From Chryseobacterium angstadtii (GTDB taxonomy: Bacteria > Bacteroidota > Bacteroidia > Flavobacteriales > Weeksellaceae): a stretch of DNA of 64,000 nucleotides. The notes below the pieces were generated by a model. The model ran no database searches. It was not told the DNA's origin and worked only from the letters and a program-made list of their open reading frames with translations. Shown here piece after piece: positions 8,773 through 17,078 of the stretch. A program made the translations under genes and the position numbers. Every line of letters starts with the position of its first letter. The stretch's first letter is position 1. The stretch spans positions 682,001 through 746,000 of the forward strand of contig NZ_LFND01000003.1 in the NCBI RefSeq assembly GCF_001045465.1. The letters run 5' to 3'.

Positions 8773-10962
8773 ATGAAGAAAAATTACGTCCTGGTGACGG
8801 TTGCCCTTTTGGGGTCATTTTCTTTAGTATGTGCGCAAGAAAAAAGAGATTCCTTATCTGAAAAAAAGATAGATGAAGTGCTGCTGACCGCAATGAAACA
8901 GATTAAAACAGACAGTCTTTCCGGAACTCTGAAACGGAATGATAAGTTGTTGGAAATTCCTCAGAATATCGTAAGCATCAAAAGCAATCTGCTGAATCTT
9001 CAGGGCGCTTTTGATGTTCAGGATGCGCTTCGTAATGTAAGTGGAATTTATATTGGAGATGCCACCGGAGCTGGAAATGTTTTCTCAGGAACTTTTAATG
9101 TACAGTTAAGAGGCTTCAGTCCCGTAAGTACATTCAGAAACGGATTGCCATCTTTTGCTGGAGGGCTTTCACAGGAAGATGTAGCTTTAATAGAGCAGGT
9201 GGATGTTATTAAAGGCCCTGCAGGATTTATCAATTCAATGGGTACCGGAGGAGGTTCTCTGAATATCAATACCAAAGCGCCCCATGCCAATAGAATCGGG
9301 GAGGCTAATGTAACGGCAGGAAGTTTCGGATTTTACAGGGCTGCTGTTGATCTGGGAAGTAAGCTGAAAGAGAAAGGTTTTTCTTTCAGATTCAATGCGG
9401 CTTATGAATCACAGGGCTATTATGCAGATTATGCCAAGCGTCGCAAATGGGTTGTGGCTCCGGTTGTTCAATATAATTTCAGTAAAAATACTTTCTTACT
9501 GGCAGAATGGAATATGATGATAGGCAGAGCGCTGCAATCGAGTAATTTTATCCAGTATGAAAAAGAGACTATGGTTCAAAAGCATCCGTGGAAAGCTAAT
9601 TATCAGGGCGATCCTAATCTGCCGACTTCCAAACTTGACGAGCATTACGGAAGATTGGTATTTCAGCATCAGTTCAATGATCAATGGAAAATAGTTTCCC
9701 AGTCATCTGTTAAAAGCACCCCGCTGGATCAGTGGAGTATTCTGGGAGGAATAAACAGTTACACTCCGCCTATGTTTGATGATGAAGGAAATGCTCTTCG
9801 TTCCAGTTTCAGAAATAAACAAAAATACCTGACTTATAATACGCAGTTGTTTGTAAGCGGCAGTTACAACATCACACCCAATATTGTGCATACCGTACTT
9901 TCCGGAATAGATTTCAACAGCAGTAAAAGCAATACAGATCATATTCAGGGAGTCAATGAATTTGTTTTCAACCGGTATCAGCAGAATTATGGAATCGACC
10001 GTAATTTACTGATCCAGCCGGAAGCAGATGATCAGATTGACTATACAATTTCAACAGATAAAACCGCAGGAGCCTATGTCTACAATAATTTCAAGTTCTG
10101 GAACCGGTTATTTGTAGACGCAGGATTCCGATACAGTAAGAACAGACGGGAACGTTATATCAAAGGGCCTTACACACCTGACGGAGAAGATAAAACTTAC
10201 CGTCATCATGCATTCAATCCAAGAGTGGGAGTCACTTATTTGATTCAAAAGAATTTCGCAGCTTTCTTCTCTTATGATCAGAGTTTTGACCCGATGGCTG
10301 GAGCAGATCCGCAGGGAAAAGAATGGAAGCCTTTGGAAAGTTACAACACAGAAATAGGTTTAAAAAAAGATTGGTTTGATGGTCTTTTGTCTACTTCCGT
10401 AAGTGCTTACAGAATCATCAGAAACAATTCTTTCTCTCAGGATCCGGCTACGGGACTTCTTACCCAGCTTAATCAGGTGAGAAATAAAGGAATCGAAATT
10501 GATGTAATCGGCTCCATTTATCCCAACATTACTTTAACGGCTAATTATTCCTACATCAATTCTGTTTATTCCAAAGATCCTTATGCTTCAGAACTTGTTG
10601 GGAAAAGATTTTCAAGCGTACCGAGACATCAGCTCAATACATGGGTGATGTACAAATTCCAGAAAGGAAAACTGCACGGCCTTTCTTTAGCTTTGGGAGA
10701 AACCGCCGCATTCGTTCGAGAGACCGATGTGCCGGGAGTCCGTATCCCTGATTTTGTAAAACTGGATGCCAGCATTATGTATCAATATAAAAAATGGTTC
10801 TTCCGCGGAATATTCGATAATCTTCTGAATAAGAGGTATATCACAGACGGAAATGTCACCGCAAGATACAATGCTGACTGGACTGCCGTGGTAGGAGAGA
10901 ACTGGATGTACAAGGAAAGTAACCCTTTCAATTTTAAATTGCAGATAGGAGTGAAATTTTAA
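8773..10962 (+). CDS. TonB-dependent outer-membrane receptor, siderophore type
   Basis: A 729-aa receptor with a cleavable signal peptide (about residues 1-21, ending SLVCAQ), a plug domain (about 50-170, with DVQDALRNVSGIYIG, QLRGFSP and DVIKGPAGF) and a 22-strand-type barrel ending in FKLQIGVKF with a terminal aromatic residue. It lacks the carboxypeptidase-D-like N-terminal domain of SusC/RagA glycan receptors and looks like siderophore/metallophore receptors. It is last in the permease operon and immediately precedes the operator of the lanthipeptide gene. The simplest reading is that it takes back the metal-loaded modified peptide; direct uptake of another metallophore is possible. Confidence 0.88.
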   Translation: MKKNYVLVTVALLGSFSLVCAQEKRDSLSEKKIDEVLLTAMKQIKTDSLSGTLKRNDKLLEIPQNIVSIKSNLLNLQGAFDVQDALRNVSGIYIGDATGAGNVFSGTFNVQLRGFSPVSTFRNGLPSFAGGLSQEDVALIEQVDVIKGPAGFINSMGTGGGSLNINTKAPHANRIGEANVTAGSFGFYRAAVDLGSKLKEKGFSFRFNAAYESQGYYADYAKRRKWVVAPVVQYNFSKNTFLLAEWNMMIGRALQSSNFIQYEKETMVQKHPWKANYQGDPNLPTSKLDEHYGRLVFQHQFNDQWKIVSQSSVKSTPLDQWSILGGINSYTPPMFDDEGNALRSSFRNKQKYLTYNTQLFVSGSYNITPNIVHTVLSGIDFNSSKSNTDHIQGVNEFVFNRYQQNYGIDRNLLIQPEADDQIDYTISTDKTAGAYVYNNFKFWNRLFVDAGFRYSKNRRERYIKGPYTPDGEDKTYRHHAFNPRVGVTYLIQKNFAAFFSYDQSFDPMAGADPQGKEWKPLESYNTEIGLKKDWFDGLLSTSVSAYRIIRNNSFSQDPATGLLTQLNQVRNKGIEIDVIGSIYPNITLTANYSYINSVYSKDPYASELVGKRFSSVPRHQLNTWVMYKFQKGKLHGLSLALGETAAFVRETDVPGVRIPDFVKLDASIMYQYKKWFFRGIFDNLLNKRYITDGNVTARYNADWTAVVGENWMYKESNPFNFKLQIGVKF

Positions 10963-10970
10963 CAAATAAA

Positions 10971-10985
10971 TGCAACATTGTTGCA
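10971..10985. promoter_or_regulatory. Perfect palindromic operator upstream of the precursor gene
   Basis: TGCAACATTGTTGCA is a perfect 7-1-7 inverted repeat, the best match in the window. It sits 8 bases after the TonB receptor stop and 75 bases before the precursor ATG. A TTG at 10981-10983 lies at the same offset in the box as in the ATPase promoter. The -7 is weak (TATCTTTA or TACAACAA). No second box is seen 38 bases on. Confidence 0.7.
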
Positions 10986-11059
10986 GTAAAATTATTATCT
11001 TTACAACAAGGGAAAGCCGAAACCCTAGAACAGTAGGCCAAATTAAAAAATGTTTTATT

Positions 11060-11254
11060 ATGGAAAACAACAAAAAGATGAAGCTAAACATCGATGATCT
11101 TAAAATCGAAAGCTTCGTAACAGCTCTTGACAAAGATTTGTCTAAAAAACTACAAGGTGGTTTAGGAATTGCTCCGGCAGGAGATCATGACCACCCAACC
11201 CACACTATTAAAACTCAGGACAAACTTCACGTTTGCGGAACTGTTCAGTGCTAA
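11060..11254 (+). CDS. Class I lanthipeptide precursor with His/Cys-rich core
   Basis: A 64-aa peptide starting at the inner ATG (MENNKKMKLN); the upstream in-frame extension covers the operator and is discounted. The leader contains KIESFVTALDKD, characteristic of Bacteroidota class I lanthipeptide leaders, and ends in a double-glycine site (LQGG, residues 31-34) for a C39 protease. The predicted 30-residue core has 4 Thr, no Ser, 2 Cys, 4 His and 3 Asp. The His residues cluster as DHDHPTHT, with a further HVC near the end. TVQC could give a C-terminal methyllanthionine ring, and C25 of the core could pair with one of three upstream Thr. The metal-binding residues and Fur-type operator suggest a metallophore; antibacterial activity is not excluded. 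Confidence 0.82.
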   Translation: MENNKKMKLNIDDLKIESFVTALDKDLSKKLQGGLGIAPAGDHDHPTHTIKTQDKLHVCGTVQC

Positions 11255-11274
11255 TTATTGGGGGAAAACTTCCA

Positions 11275-11310
11275 GGGCTGCTTTATGGGAATAAAGCAGC
11301 CCTTTTTTTG
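11275..11310 (+). terminator. Strong intrinsic terminator after the precursor gene
   Basis: GGGCTGCTTTAT (11275-11286) pairs perfectly with ATAAAGCAGCCC (11291-11302) across a GGGA loop, followed by seven T. It isolates the precursor transcript from the convergent biosynthetic operon. Confidence 0.92.
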
Positions 11311-11382
11311 TTTAAAGATTTTCAGAAAAAGAGTAGAGGATATTTTATCGTATATTTTTTCTGATAAAATAATTTTTTTTCA

Positions 11383-11567
11383 ACGCAAAGCTGATTCCAA
11401 CATTATATAGTTTCAGTAAAGCAAAGACAGAATCAATCAAAGATTGATTCGATGAAGGAGGCGTTTTTATTCAACGTTTTAATAATTTGTTATACGCAAA
11501 GTTGAGTTTAACATTGGATAGTTTAGTAAGGCAAAGATGGAATCAACCTTTGCTTGATTCGATGAAG
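11383..11567. repeat. Two copies of a ~74-bp hairpin-bearing repeat
   Basis: Copy A (11383-11457) and copy B (11494-11567) both start ACGCAAAG and end TTGATTCGATGAAG, share TAGTTT...AGTAA...GCAAAGA in the middle, and are roughly three-quarters identical by eye. Each contains GAATCAA paired with TTGATTC around unrelated 7-base loops, so the stem is kept while the loop changes. They occupy most of the 384-base gap (11255-11638) between the convergent precursor and LanC genes. No gene is seen there. Confidence 0.7.
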
Positions 11568-11638
11568 CGGATGTATCATGTAGTCGGCTCAAATCTTTAA
11601 ATCTTTAAATTTTTAAATCTTTTTAATCATCATTAATC

Positions 11639-13555
11639 TTATTTTGTTCTTATAAAAAAGTTTTTAAGCAGTTCCAGAATTTGCTCTGTCAGTTTTTTTT
11701 CTATCCTTTCTTTTTCACCTTCTGAATAATGGAAATATGCTGCCAGTTCTTCTATGCTTAATGGATTTTCCAGGAGCTGAAGAACCGCTGTAAGAAAGGG
11801 CTCCAGTGTAAGGTGAAAGATTTCCTGATCGGTGCTGTAAAAGATGTGGTGATATTGTCCGGCATCAGATTCTTTGGGATTTTCTTCGTTCCAGTTCCAT
11901 TTGGATTCATGAATATGAATAAAAGGATTACGGACAAATTGTTTTTTTTGAAGGTCGGTTTCTCCATTTCCCAGGTATTCATTCAGTTCTTCTTTTAATA
12001 TTCTGAGTCGTGTCTGAAAACATAAAGCTCCTTTGTGTTTCTTCCTGATATTGATTTTTTTAGTTTCAAATTGATGAATATCAGATAGGTATTCAGCCTC
12101 TTTTTCAGGTAATTCTTCAATAGTTTTTAACAGGAAATCTCCAAATTCGTCTACGGTTTGAAAGTCATCATTCAATCGGAATGAAGGAATGTCATGTTGT
12201 AGAATTTCAAGTGTTTTGGGATAAAACCGTCCAAAAAAACTCTTTTTGACCTTTATATCTTCCGAAAGTATGAAATCCCGGGGCTTATTTTCCTCAACAG
12301 GAAGTTCCGGATGAAGAATAGAATTAAATGTTTTTCCTTTTATAATAGTAAGCATAGAAAAGCCGATGCCTGCTGTTCCCGTCATCAGGCCCAGATCTTC
12401 AGTCTTCTGAACGCCCCATGCAGCATGATGATGTGACCTGCTTTTTTCTAAACCCTCAAAAACAATTTCCTGAGCAAGATCTAAAGCTTCCGTATCGTCA
12501 AATAGCTCATGAAACTGCAAAAGGAAATCAGAAATCCCTCCATATCCGCTGAATAGAATGTGATTTTGTTTGGACCTTGATCTGATATCATTTTTACACC
12601 TTTTAAATATCCGGATGCAGTCTTCTTTGTACTTTGGATCATGTGTAATCCTGAATGCCGACATTCTTGCACTCCCAATTCCACAGGCTCCGTGCGCCCA
12701 TGCATTAAGATCGAAATCATCCTGAAGAAACGTGTTTTTATCCCATTCGAATAAATGAGACAACTGAGCTTTGGAATTTTCCCACCTCAGATCCATCCAG
12801 TTATTTTTTTGTGGATGATCATAAAGATCTTCATAGAGGAAAGCTTGTTCAGCTAGCCAGATCAGTTCCTGATGATTAAAATATTTTCCAATCTGAAGCA
12901 GGGAAAAAGCAATCCCGGAATTACCATGCGAAAAACCACACAGAGAATCCACGGAAAGATGATTCCGGCCCCATTTGATCCCGGCTTCTGCTATCTGTGC
13001 CTTTTCCAGAAGAGAATTGATTAAGACATTGATATCACGGTATAATCTTTCATCTTTTGTATAATGATAAAGGCTACAAACCGCTATTAAGATTCCGGAG
13101 GTACCAATCAGCAGGTCTTCCGTCTGTTCTTCTATAATTTTTTGCCTGTACAGATCATAAAGTTCCAAAGTTTGCTGAAGGTATAAATCCTTTTGTGTAA
13201 CCCGATATAGCTCTAAACCCAAATAGATGACTCCACATATTCCGTCATATAAACTGGGGTTTGATATTTTTTCATCTTTGGAATAAACATATATTTTGGA
13301 AAATGAACCTTCGGCAGTTTTCAGATCGTCTTTATTTCCGAAGTTTTCATAAAGCAGGAGGAAAAACCAGGCAATACCTCCGGTTCCGTTCCATAAAGAA
13401 GAGTTGAACGTAAAAGAAACTTCCCCTGTATGCGGATCATGGGCAATGGTGTCCCAATAGAATCCATTAGTATCCTTTTTTCTTTTAGACAGGAGAAATT
13501 CACGTATTTCATTCAATCCGTTTTGCAGTTCATGAAGCTCTTTATCTTTCATCAT
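11639..13555 (-). CDS. LanC-like lanthionine cyclase lacking the canonical zinc ligands
   Basis: A 638-aa protein. Residues about 30-425 form a LanC (alpha/alpha)-toroid with seven recognisable GxxG repeats: NGTGGI, DGICGV, IGTSGI, SHGNSGI, AHGACGIG, SGYGGI and MTGTAGIG. The acid/base His is present (H210 in GFSHG). The zinc site is not: WAHGA has A287 where WC is expected, and LFSGYGG has F335-S336 where Cys-His is expected. About 200 residues follow the toroid; their end (LENPLSIEELAAYF...) resembles a small winged-helix or peptide-recognition domain. It probably closes methyllanthionine rings on the precursor by an unusual mechanism, or holds the peptide. It is the last gene of the operon and overlaps the small LanB by 14 bases. 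Confidence 0.82.
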   Translation of the reverse strand: MMKDKELHELQNGLNEIREFLLSKRKKDTNGFYWDTIAHDPHTGEVSFTFNSSLWNGTGGIAWFFLLLYENFGNKDDLKTAEGSFSKIYVYSKDEKISNPSLYDGICGVIYLGLELYRVTQKDLYLQQTLELYDLYRQKIIEEQTEDLLIGTSGILIAVCSLYHYTKDERLYRDINVLINSLLEKAQIAEAGIKWGRNHLSVDSLCGFSHGNSGIAFSLLQIGKYFNHQELIWLAEQAFLYEDLYDHPQKNNWMDLRWENSKAQLSHLFEWDKNTFLQDDFDLNAWAHGACGIGSARMSAFRITHDPKYKEDCIRIFKRCKNDIRSRSKQNHILFSGYGGISDFLLQFHELFDDTEALDLAQEIVFEGLEKSRSHHHAAWGVQKTEDLGLMTGTAGIGFSMLTIIKGKTFNSILHPELPVEENKPRDFILSEDIKVKKSFFGRFYPKTLEILQHDIPSFRLNDDFQTVDEFGDFLLKTIEELPEKEAEYLSDIHQFETKKINIRKKHKGALCFQTRLRILKEELNEYLGNGETDLQKKQFVRNPFIHIHESKWNWNEENPKESDAGQYHHIFYSTDQEIFHLTLEPFLTAVLQLLENPLSIEELAAYFHYSEGEKERIEKKLTEQILELLKNFFIRTK

Positions 13556-14408
13556 AGTTCTTTATTAAGGGAATGGTTTGCATGATTAAAAAAAGAAGAT
13601 AGGATTCTTCTGCATTGATGATTCCTAAACGGTTGTTGTTCATATGAATAAAACTGAGCAGTGCTTCATTGATTTGATTCTTTGATAATTGGGAACGAGC
13701 ATAGTTTTCGTATACTTTATTATTGACTTCCAGAAACTCCTGTAGAAAAGGATCTTCCGTAGTATCCAATGATCCCCGGAATTCTTCCAAACTTTCGTAC
13801 AATGCAGCTTTGTAAGTATCAAACTGTTGCTGAAAAGCAGATAAAAGACTTTTTCTGTTCTGTTCCACTTCATCAGGGTTTTCCGAATAAGGAACCGGAA
13901 GCCAGCTTTCTACAAACTCGTGGCATAACTGCAGACTGTCGTGTTGGGATAGCTTCATTCCTTTAAAAAATGCCATCTGGGTTTTCAGAGCAAGAAGATA
14001 TCTTTCTTGAGTGGTAATCAGGTAGTTTTGTACCAGATTGTTCAGGATAAATTGAGAAGATCCATAGAACTGGCTTTCCGCATAGGCTATGGTATCTGCA
14101 TTGCCGTAACGGTCTGTTTCCGGAATGTACTGAGCCTCTTTCAGTACCACTTGAGTCTCGTGAACCCGTTCATAATTTGATAACTGATCTTTTAGCACAG
14201 AAAAAAACAGAGGCACTTCATCAGCAGACAGAAGCAGTCTCAAACGGACATGATAACCGTTTTCAAAGTACCGGATAAAGAAAAACCGAACCTCTTTTCC
14301 AAGTTGTTCCTGTATATTTTGTAGGGACGTGTGTACAACTTCTTTCAATAGATGATCTGCATCGCCTTTGTAGTACAGATAGTAGGTATTCCAGAGTTTC
14401 TGCATCAT
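13542..14408 (-). CDS. Small LanB: elimination domain of split lantibiotic dehydratase (SpaB_C/thiopeptide-type)
   Basis: A 288-aa stand-alone protein of the thiopeptide-type bacteriocin biosynthesis family, equal to the C-terminal glutamate-elimination domain of full LanB. Family motifs are clear: VRFFFIRYFENGYHVRLRL (about 40-58), then YIPETDRYGN and AESQFYGSSQFIL (about 113-140). With the larger partner upstream it would turn glutamylated Thr of the precursor into dehydrobutyrine. The split arrangement is known from thiopeptide clusters and from pinensin-type Bacteroidota lanthipeptides. One base separates it from the LanB stop and it overlaps the LanC start by 14 bases. A second Met right after the first leaves the start ambiguous by one codon. 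Confidence 0.88.
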   Translation of the reverse strand: MMQKLWNTYYLYYKGDADHLLKEVVHTSLQNIQEQLGKEVRFFFIRYFENGYHVRLRLLLSADEVPLFFSVLKDQLSNYERVHETQVVLKEAQYIPETDRYGNADTIAYAESQFYGSSQFILNNLVQNYLITTQERYLLALKTQMAFFKGMKLSQHDSLQLCHEFVESWLPVPYSENPDEVEQNRKSLLSAFQQQFDTYKAALYESLEEFRGSLDTTEDPFLQEFLEVNNKVYENYARSQLSKNQINEALLSFIHMNNNRLGIINAEESYLLFLIMQTIPLIKNYDER

Positions 14409-14409
14409 G

Positions 14410-17070
14410 CTAAAAATTATACCATTGGATTAAATGTTCACTGACTCTTTCCCTGGAACCGTTTACAGAAGGCAAAACTTCTTCAAGATAAATGTAGGAT
14501 CCGGCTCTGCTGAGCAGTTTGTTGAAAAGATTAAACAGCAAAGGCTGCTCAAAACCGATAAACTGAGGTTTGTAATCATCACGGGTTCCTGAAGTTTTAT
14601 CAGAAGACGGATCCTCAGGAATGAAGGCGGACTGCAGATAAAGAAATACAGAAGATGGCAGGCTGTTTTCCAGCAACCATTGATGGAAACGTAAAAAGTA
14701 CATCGCATGACTTTCTTCCTGATGCTGTACGGGAACAGAATTCAGAGGAACCAGCCATCCTTTGCGACGGAGGATCAATTGGTCCTCAAAAACAATTCGT
14801 GGAAAAATCCGGATCTCCTCATGGGTAAACTGTTTTGAATATTGATCATCAATGACTTGTATTAAAGGAAAATAACTGACATAAATACAGGGATTGAACA
14901 GAGACATAAGCTGATAAAGATTGGATCTGTTCGTAATAGTTTCCAAACAGAGATCAAAGGCATAAATTTCTTTATTCTGAACAGTGTCCGTTAAACAGAG
15001 GCTGTCATGGTCTGAATGATAGCCCACAATGATGCGGTCTAAAGGAATCTGTTGGTTCTTTTTCATCTGGGTATTGGAAGCGGGCATTTTCACCTCAAAA
15101 TCTAATAAAGGCGGATGAATATTGGCATTAAAACTGGAATCATCATTAAGCTCAATAAGTAGCTGATCCGGAAATAAGCGTTTGTTATATTCCCTGTGGG
15201 TTGCGGAAATTTCAGGATGGAATAAATGGAGAAACCGGCCGCTCATCTTACCCATTCCCTGCATAAGCCCGTTTACAACAGCTTTTGTACCCGTTTCCGA
15301 ATGTTCATCAAAAAACTGCAGAAAAGCAGAACCAGCCACAGAAGAGCCTTTTGAAAACGGAAGCTGGTTTAAATTCTCCTTTTGAATTTTTATTTCACCA
15401 AATGGCTGTTCATTTTGTTGAAGATCTTTCCAGAAAGTATCAGACCATGAAGCGCCAGAATATATTTCCTTCTGATCCTCTTTGCTTTCCATTTCATTTT
15501 TATACCTGTAATAATCATGGTAAAAAGTCACGAGAGAAACAGACTTATCTTTGCCGTATCTGGAAATGAAGAAATTTTTAAGGTTGCTTTTTTCTTTTCC
15601 CCGGATATCAAAAGCAGTTAAACGGTTACACAGCTCGGAAAGGAGCTGTCCCATCTCATGAACTGTATTTTCTTCAATCTGATGGACCTTATCTGTAAAA
15701 GTATCTTCATAAATAAATCCTTCCTGGCGGTAATCAACCGGAAGATAGGGGAGCTTTTCAAACCCCTGTCCGTTTTTGTACCGTTGCAGAATATCATCAA
15801 GCATGTTTTGCAGTTCATCTTTTGGAAGTTTTATAATTCCCGCCTGATGTTCAAGATCGGAAATAATGCGATCAAAAAGCCCGGACGTATTTTTCAGAAG
15901 AATTTCCCGTTCGGCTGTTCCGGCTGTCCCGAATGTATTTTTTGCCTGCTGAAGACTGGATACCATTTTATAAAGCTGTTCAGCCGCCTCATTATTTGGG
16001 GTGTGCTGTTCTAGAAATAATAAAAGATGAGTGTCCCAGTTCGGATCTATTTCAGAACATTCCAGGCTAAGCTCCAGAAATCCGGAATCAGTCAGTTTCA
16101 ACAGATAATGCTTTAATTCTGAAGGATCAGCATCTATGCGATGGGAAAGAAGTTCAATAAATGATGCTAATGAAATGTTCTCCTTTGAACTTTCAAGAAG
16201 TTCTCTGATATAATGGTTTACGTTGGTAGCCTGTATTTCCTGAAATACTTCAATATTGATGCAATTCATCAGAAAACTGAATTGGCCGTTGCCTTCTGTA
16301 ATGCTGCTGTTGGTATTGACGAACAGTAATTCCTGAAGGCCGGGATGGCGTTCCATCAGCTTTTTGATCCGTTTCAGAAGTTTATTATTCAACCTTATTC
16401 TGCAGTCTGGAATTTCCTGAGAAGAAGACAATGGCTCGCAGGTTCCGGAATCCATTTGGGTAAGCCCTAAATAAGTGAATGTACTGAAAGGAGAGGTTTT
16501 GTACGCCATACGCGTAAGGTAGCGGAGCACACTGAATTCAATTCGTTCAGCATCTTTATTGAGAGACTGTACTTCCGCATGGCTGAAATTATCGAGTTGC
16601 TCATACAGATCTTTACTGGAAAGCAAAACTCCGTTTCTGAAAGGATATTCGCTAGTCTGCCTTTGAATATCTTTTCTGTGCAACCAAAGCTGTTCCCGGA
16701 AACTCTTGTCCCATAATTTTTCGAATGTTTTATATTCCGCGACTGACTTCAGCCAGTCTTCCCATGACTGACGGATTTTACCGAAGGTTTCGTGAGGTAT
16801 TTTTTGTACCAGCACATCTGCATTCTGCCGTTTGTTGTATACGGAACGTTTCAGGTTTAAAAGCAGTTTTCGTTCCTGATCATCAGAAGATTGCTGGATC
16901 AGGGTATAAAGATCATCACATAGCCTTTCCCTGCAGCTTTTCTCTTTTTCTGCTGCTATTTGCCATTGATGCAACTGGTTTCCAATGTCTGAAATGCTCA
17001 GTTTATTTAAGCTGTGTACGGGTAATGCGGCAAACCGTGTAAAAATGTGAGGTAAAATAGTAAGACTCAT
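14410..17070 (-). CDS. Lantibiotic dehydratase LanB, glutamylation domain
   Basis: An 886-aa protein matching the N-terminal part of class I dehydratases (Lant_dehydr_N), which use glutamyl-tRNA to activate Ser/Thr side chains. It begins with the expected FTRFAALPV motif and has MAYKTSPFSTFTYLGLTQ (about 187-204), corresponding to the conserved RxTPFG-type region. The C-terminal elimination domain is absent and is supplied by the next gene. The core has Thr but no Ser, so the product would be dehydrobutyrine at up to four positions. It is second in the operon, starting 8 bases after the exporter stop. No frameshift or internal stop is seen. Confidence 0.88.
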   Translation of the reverse strand: MSLTILPHIFTRFAALPVHSLNKLSISDIGNQLHQWQIAAEKEKSCRERLCDDLYTLIQQSSDDQERKLLLNLKRSVYNKRQNADVLVQKIPHETFGKIRQSWEDWLKSVAEYKTFEKLWDKSFREQLWLHRKDIQRQTSEYPFRNGVLLSSKDLYEQLDNFSHAEVQSLNKDAERIEFSVLRYLTRMAYKTSPFSTFTYLGLTQMDSGTCEPLSSSQEIPDCRIRLNNKLLKRIKKLMERHPGLQELLFVNTNSSITEGNGQFSFLMNCINIEVFQEIQATNVNHYIRELLESSKENISLASFIELLSHRIDADPSELKHYLLKLTDSGFLELSLECSEIDPNWDTHLLLFLEQHTPNNEAAEQLYKMVSSLQQAKNTFGTAGTAEREILLKNTSGLFDRIISDLEHQAGIIKLPKDELQNMLDDILQRYKNGQGFEKLPYLPVDYRQEGFIYEDTFTDKVHQIEENTVHEMGQLLSELCNRLTAFDIRGKEKSNLKNFFISRYGKDKSVSLVTFYHDYYRYKNEMESKEDQKEIYSGASWSDTFWKDLQQNEQPFGEIKIQKENLNQLPFSKGSSVAGSAFLQFFDEHSETGTKAVVNGLMQGMGKMSGRFLHLFHPEISATHREYNKRLFPDQLLIELNDDSSFNANIHPPLLDFEVKMPASNTQMKKNQQIPLDRIIVGYHSDHDSLCLTDTVQNKEIYAFDLCLETITNRSNLYQLMSLFNPCIYVSYFPLIQVIDDQYSKQFTHEEIRIFPRIVFEDQLILRRKGWLVPLNSVPVQHQEESHAMYFLRFHQWLLENSLPSSVFLYLQSAFIPEDPSSDKTSGTRDDYKPQFIGFEQPLLFNLFNKLLSRAGSYIYLEEVLPSVNGSRERVSEHLIQWYNF

Positions 17071-17078
17071 TCCAAAAT

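Noticed and set aside
16725..17042. 105-codon plus-strand frame opposite LanB
   Set aside because: Antisense shadow with no domain.
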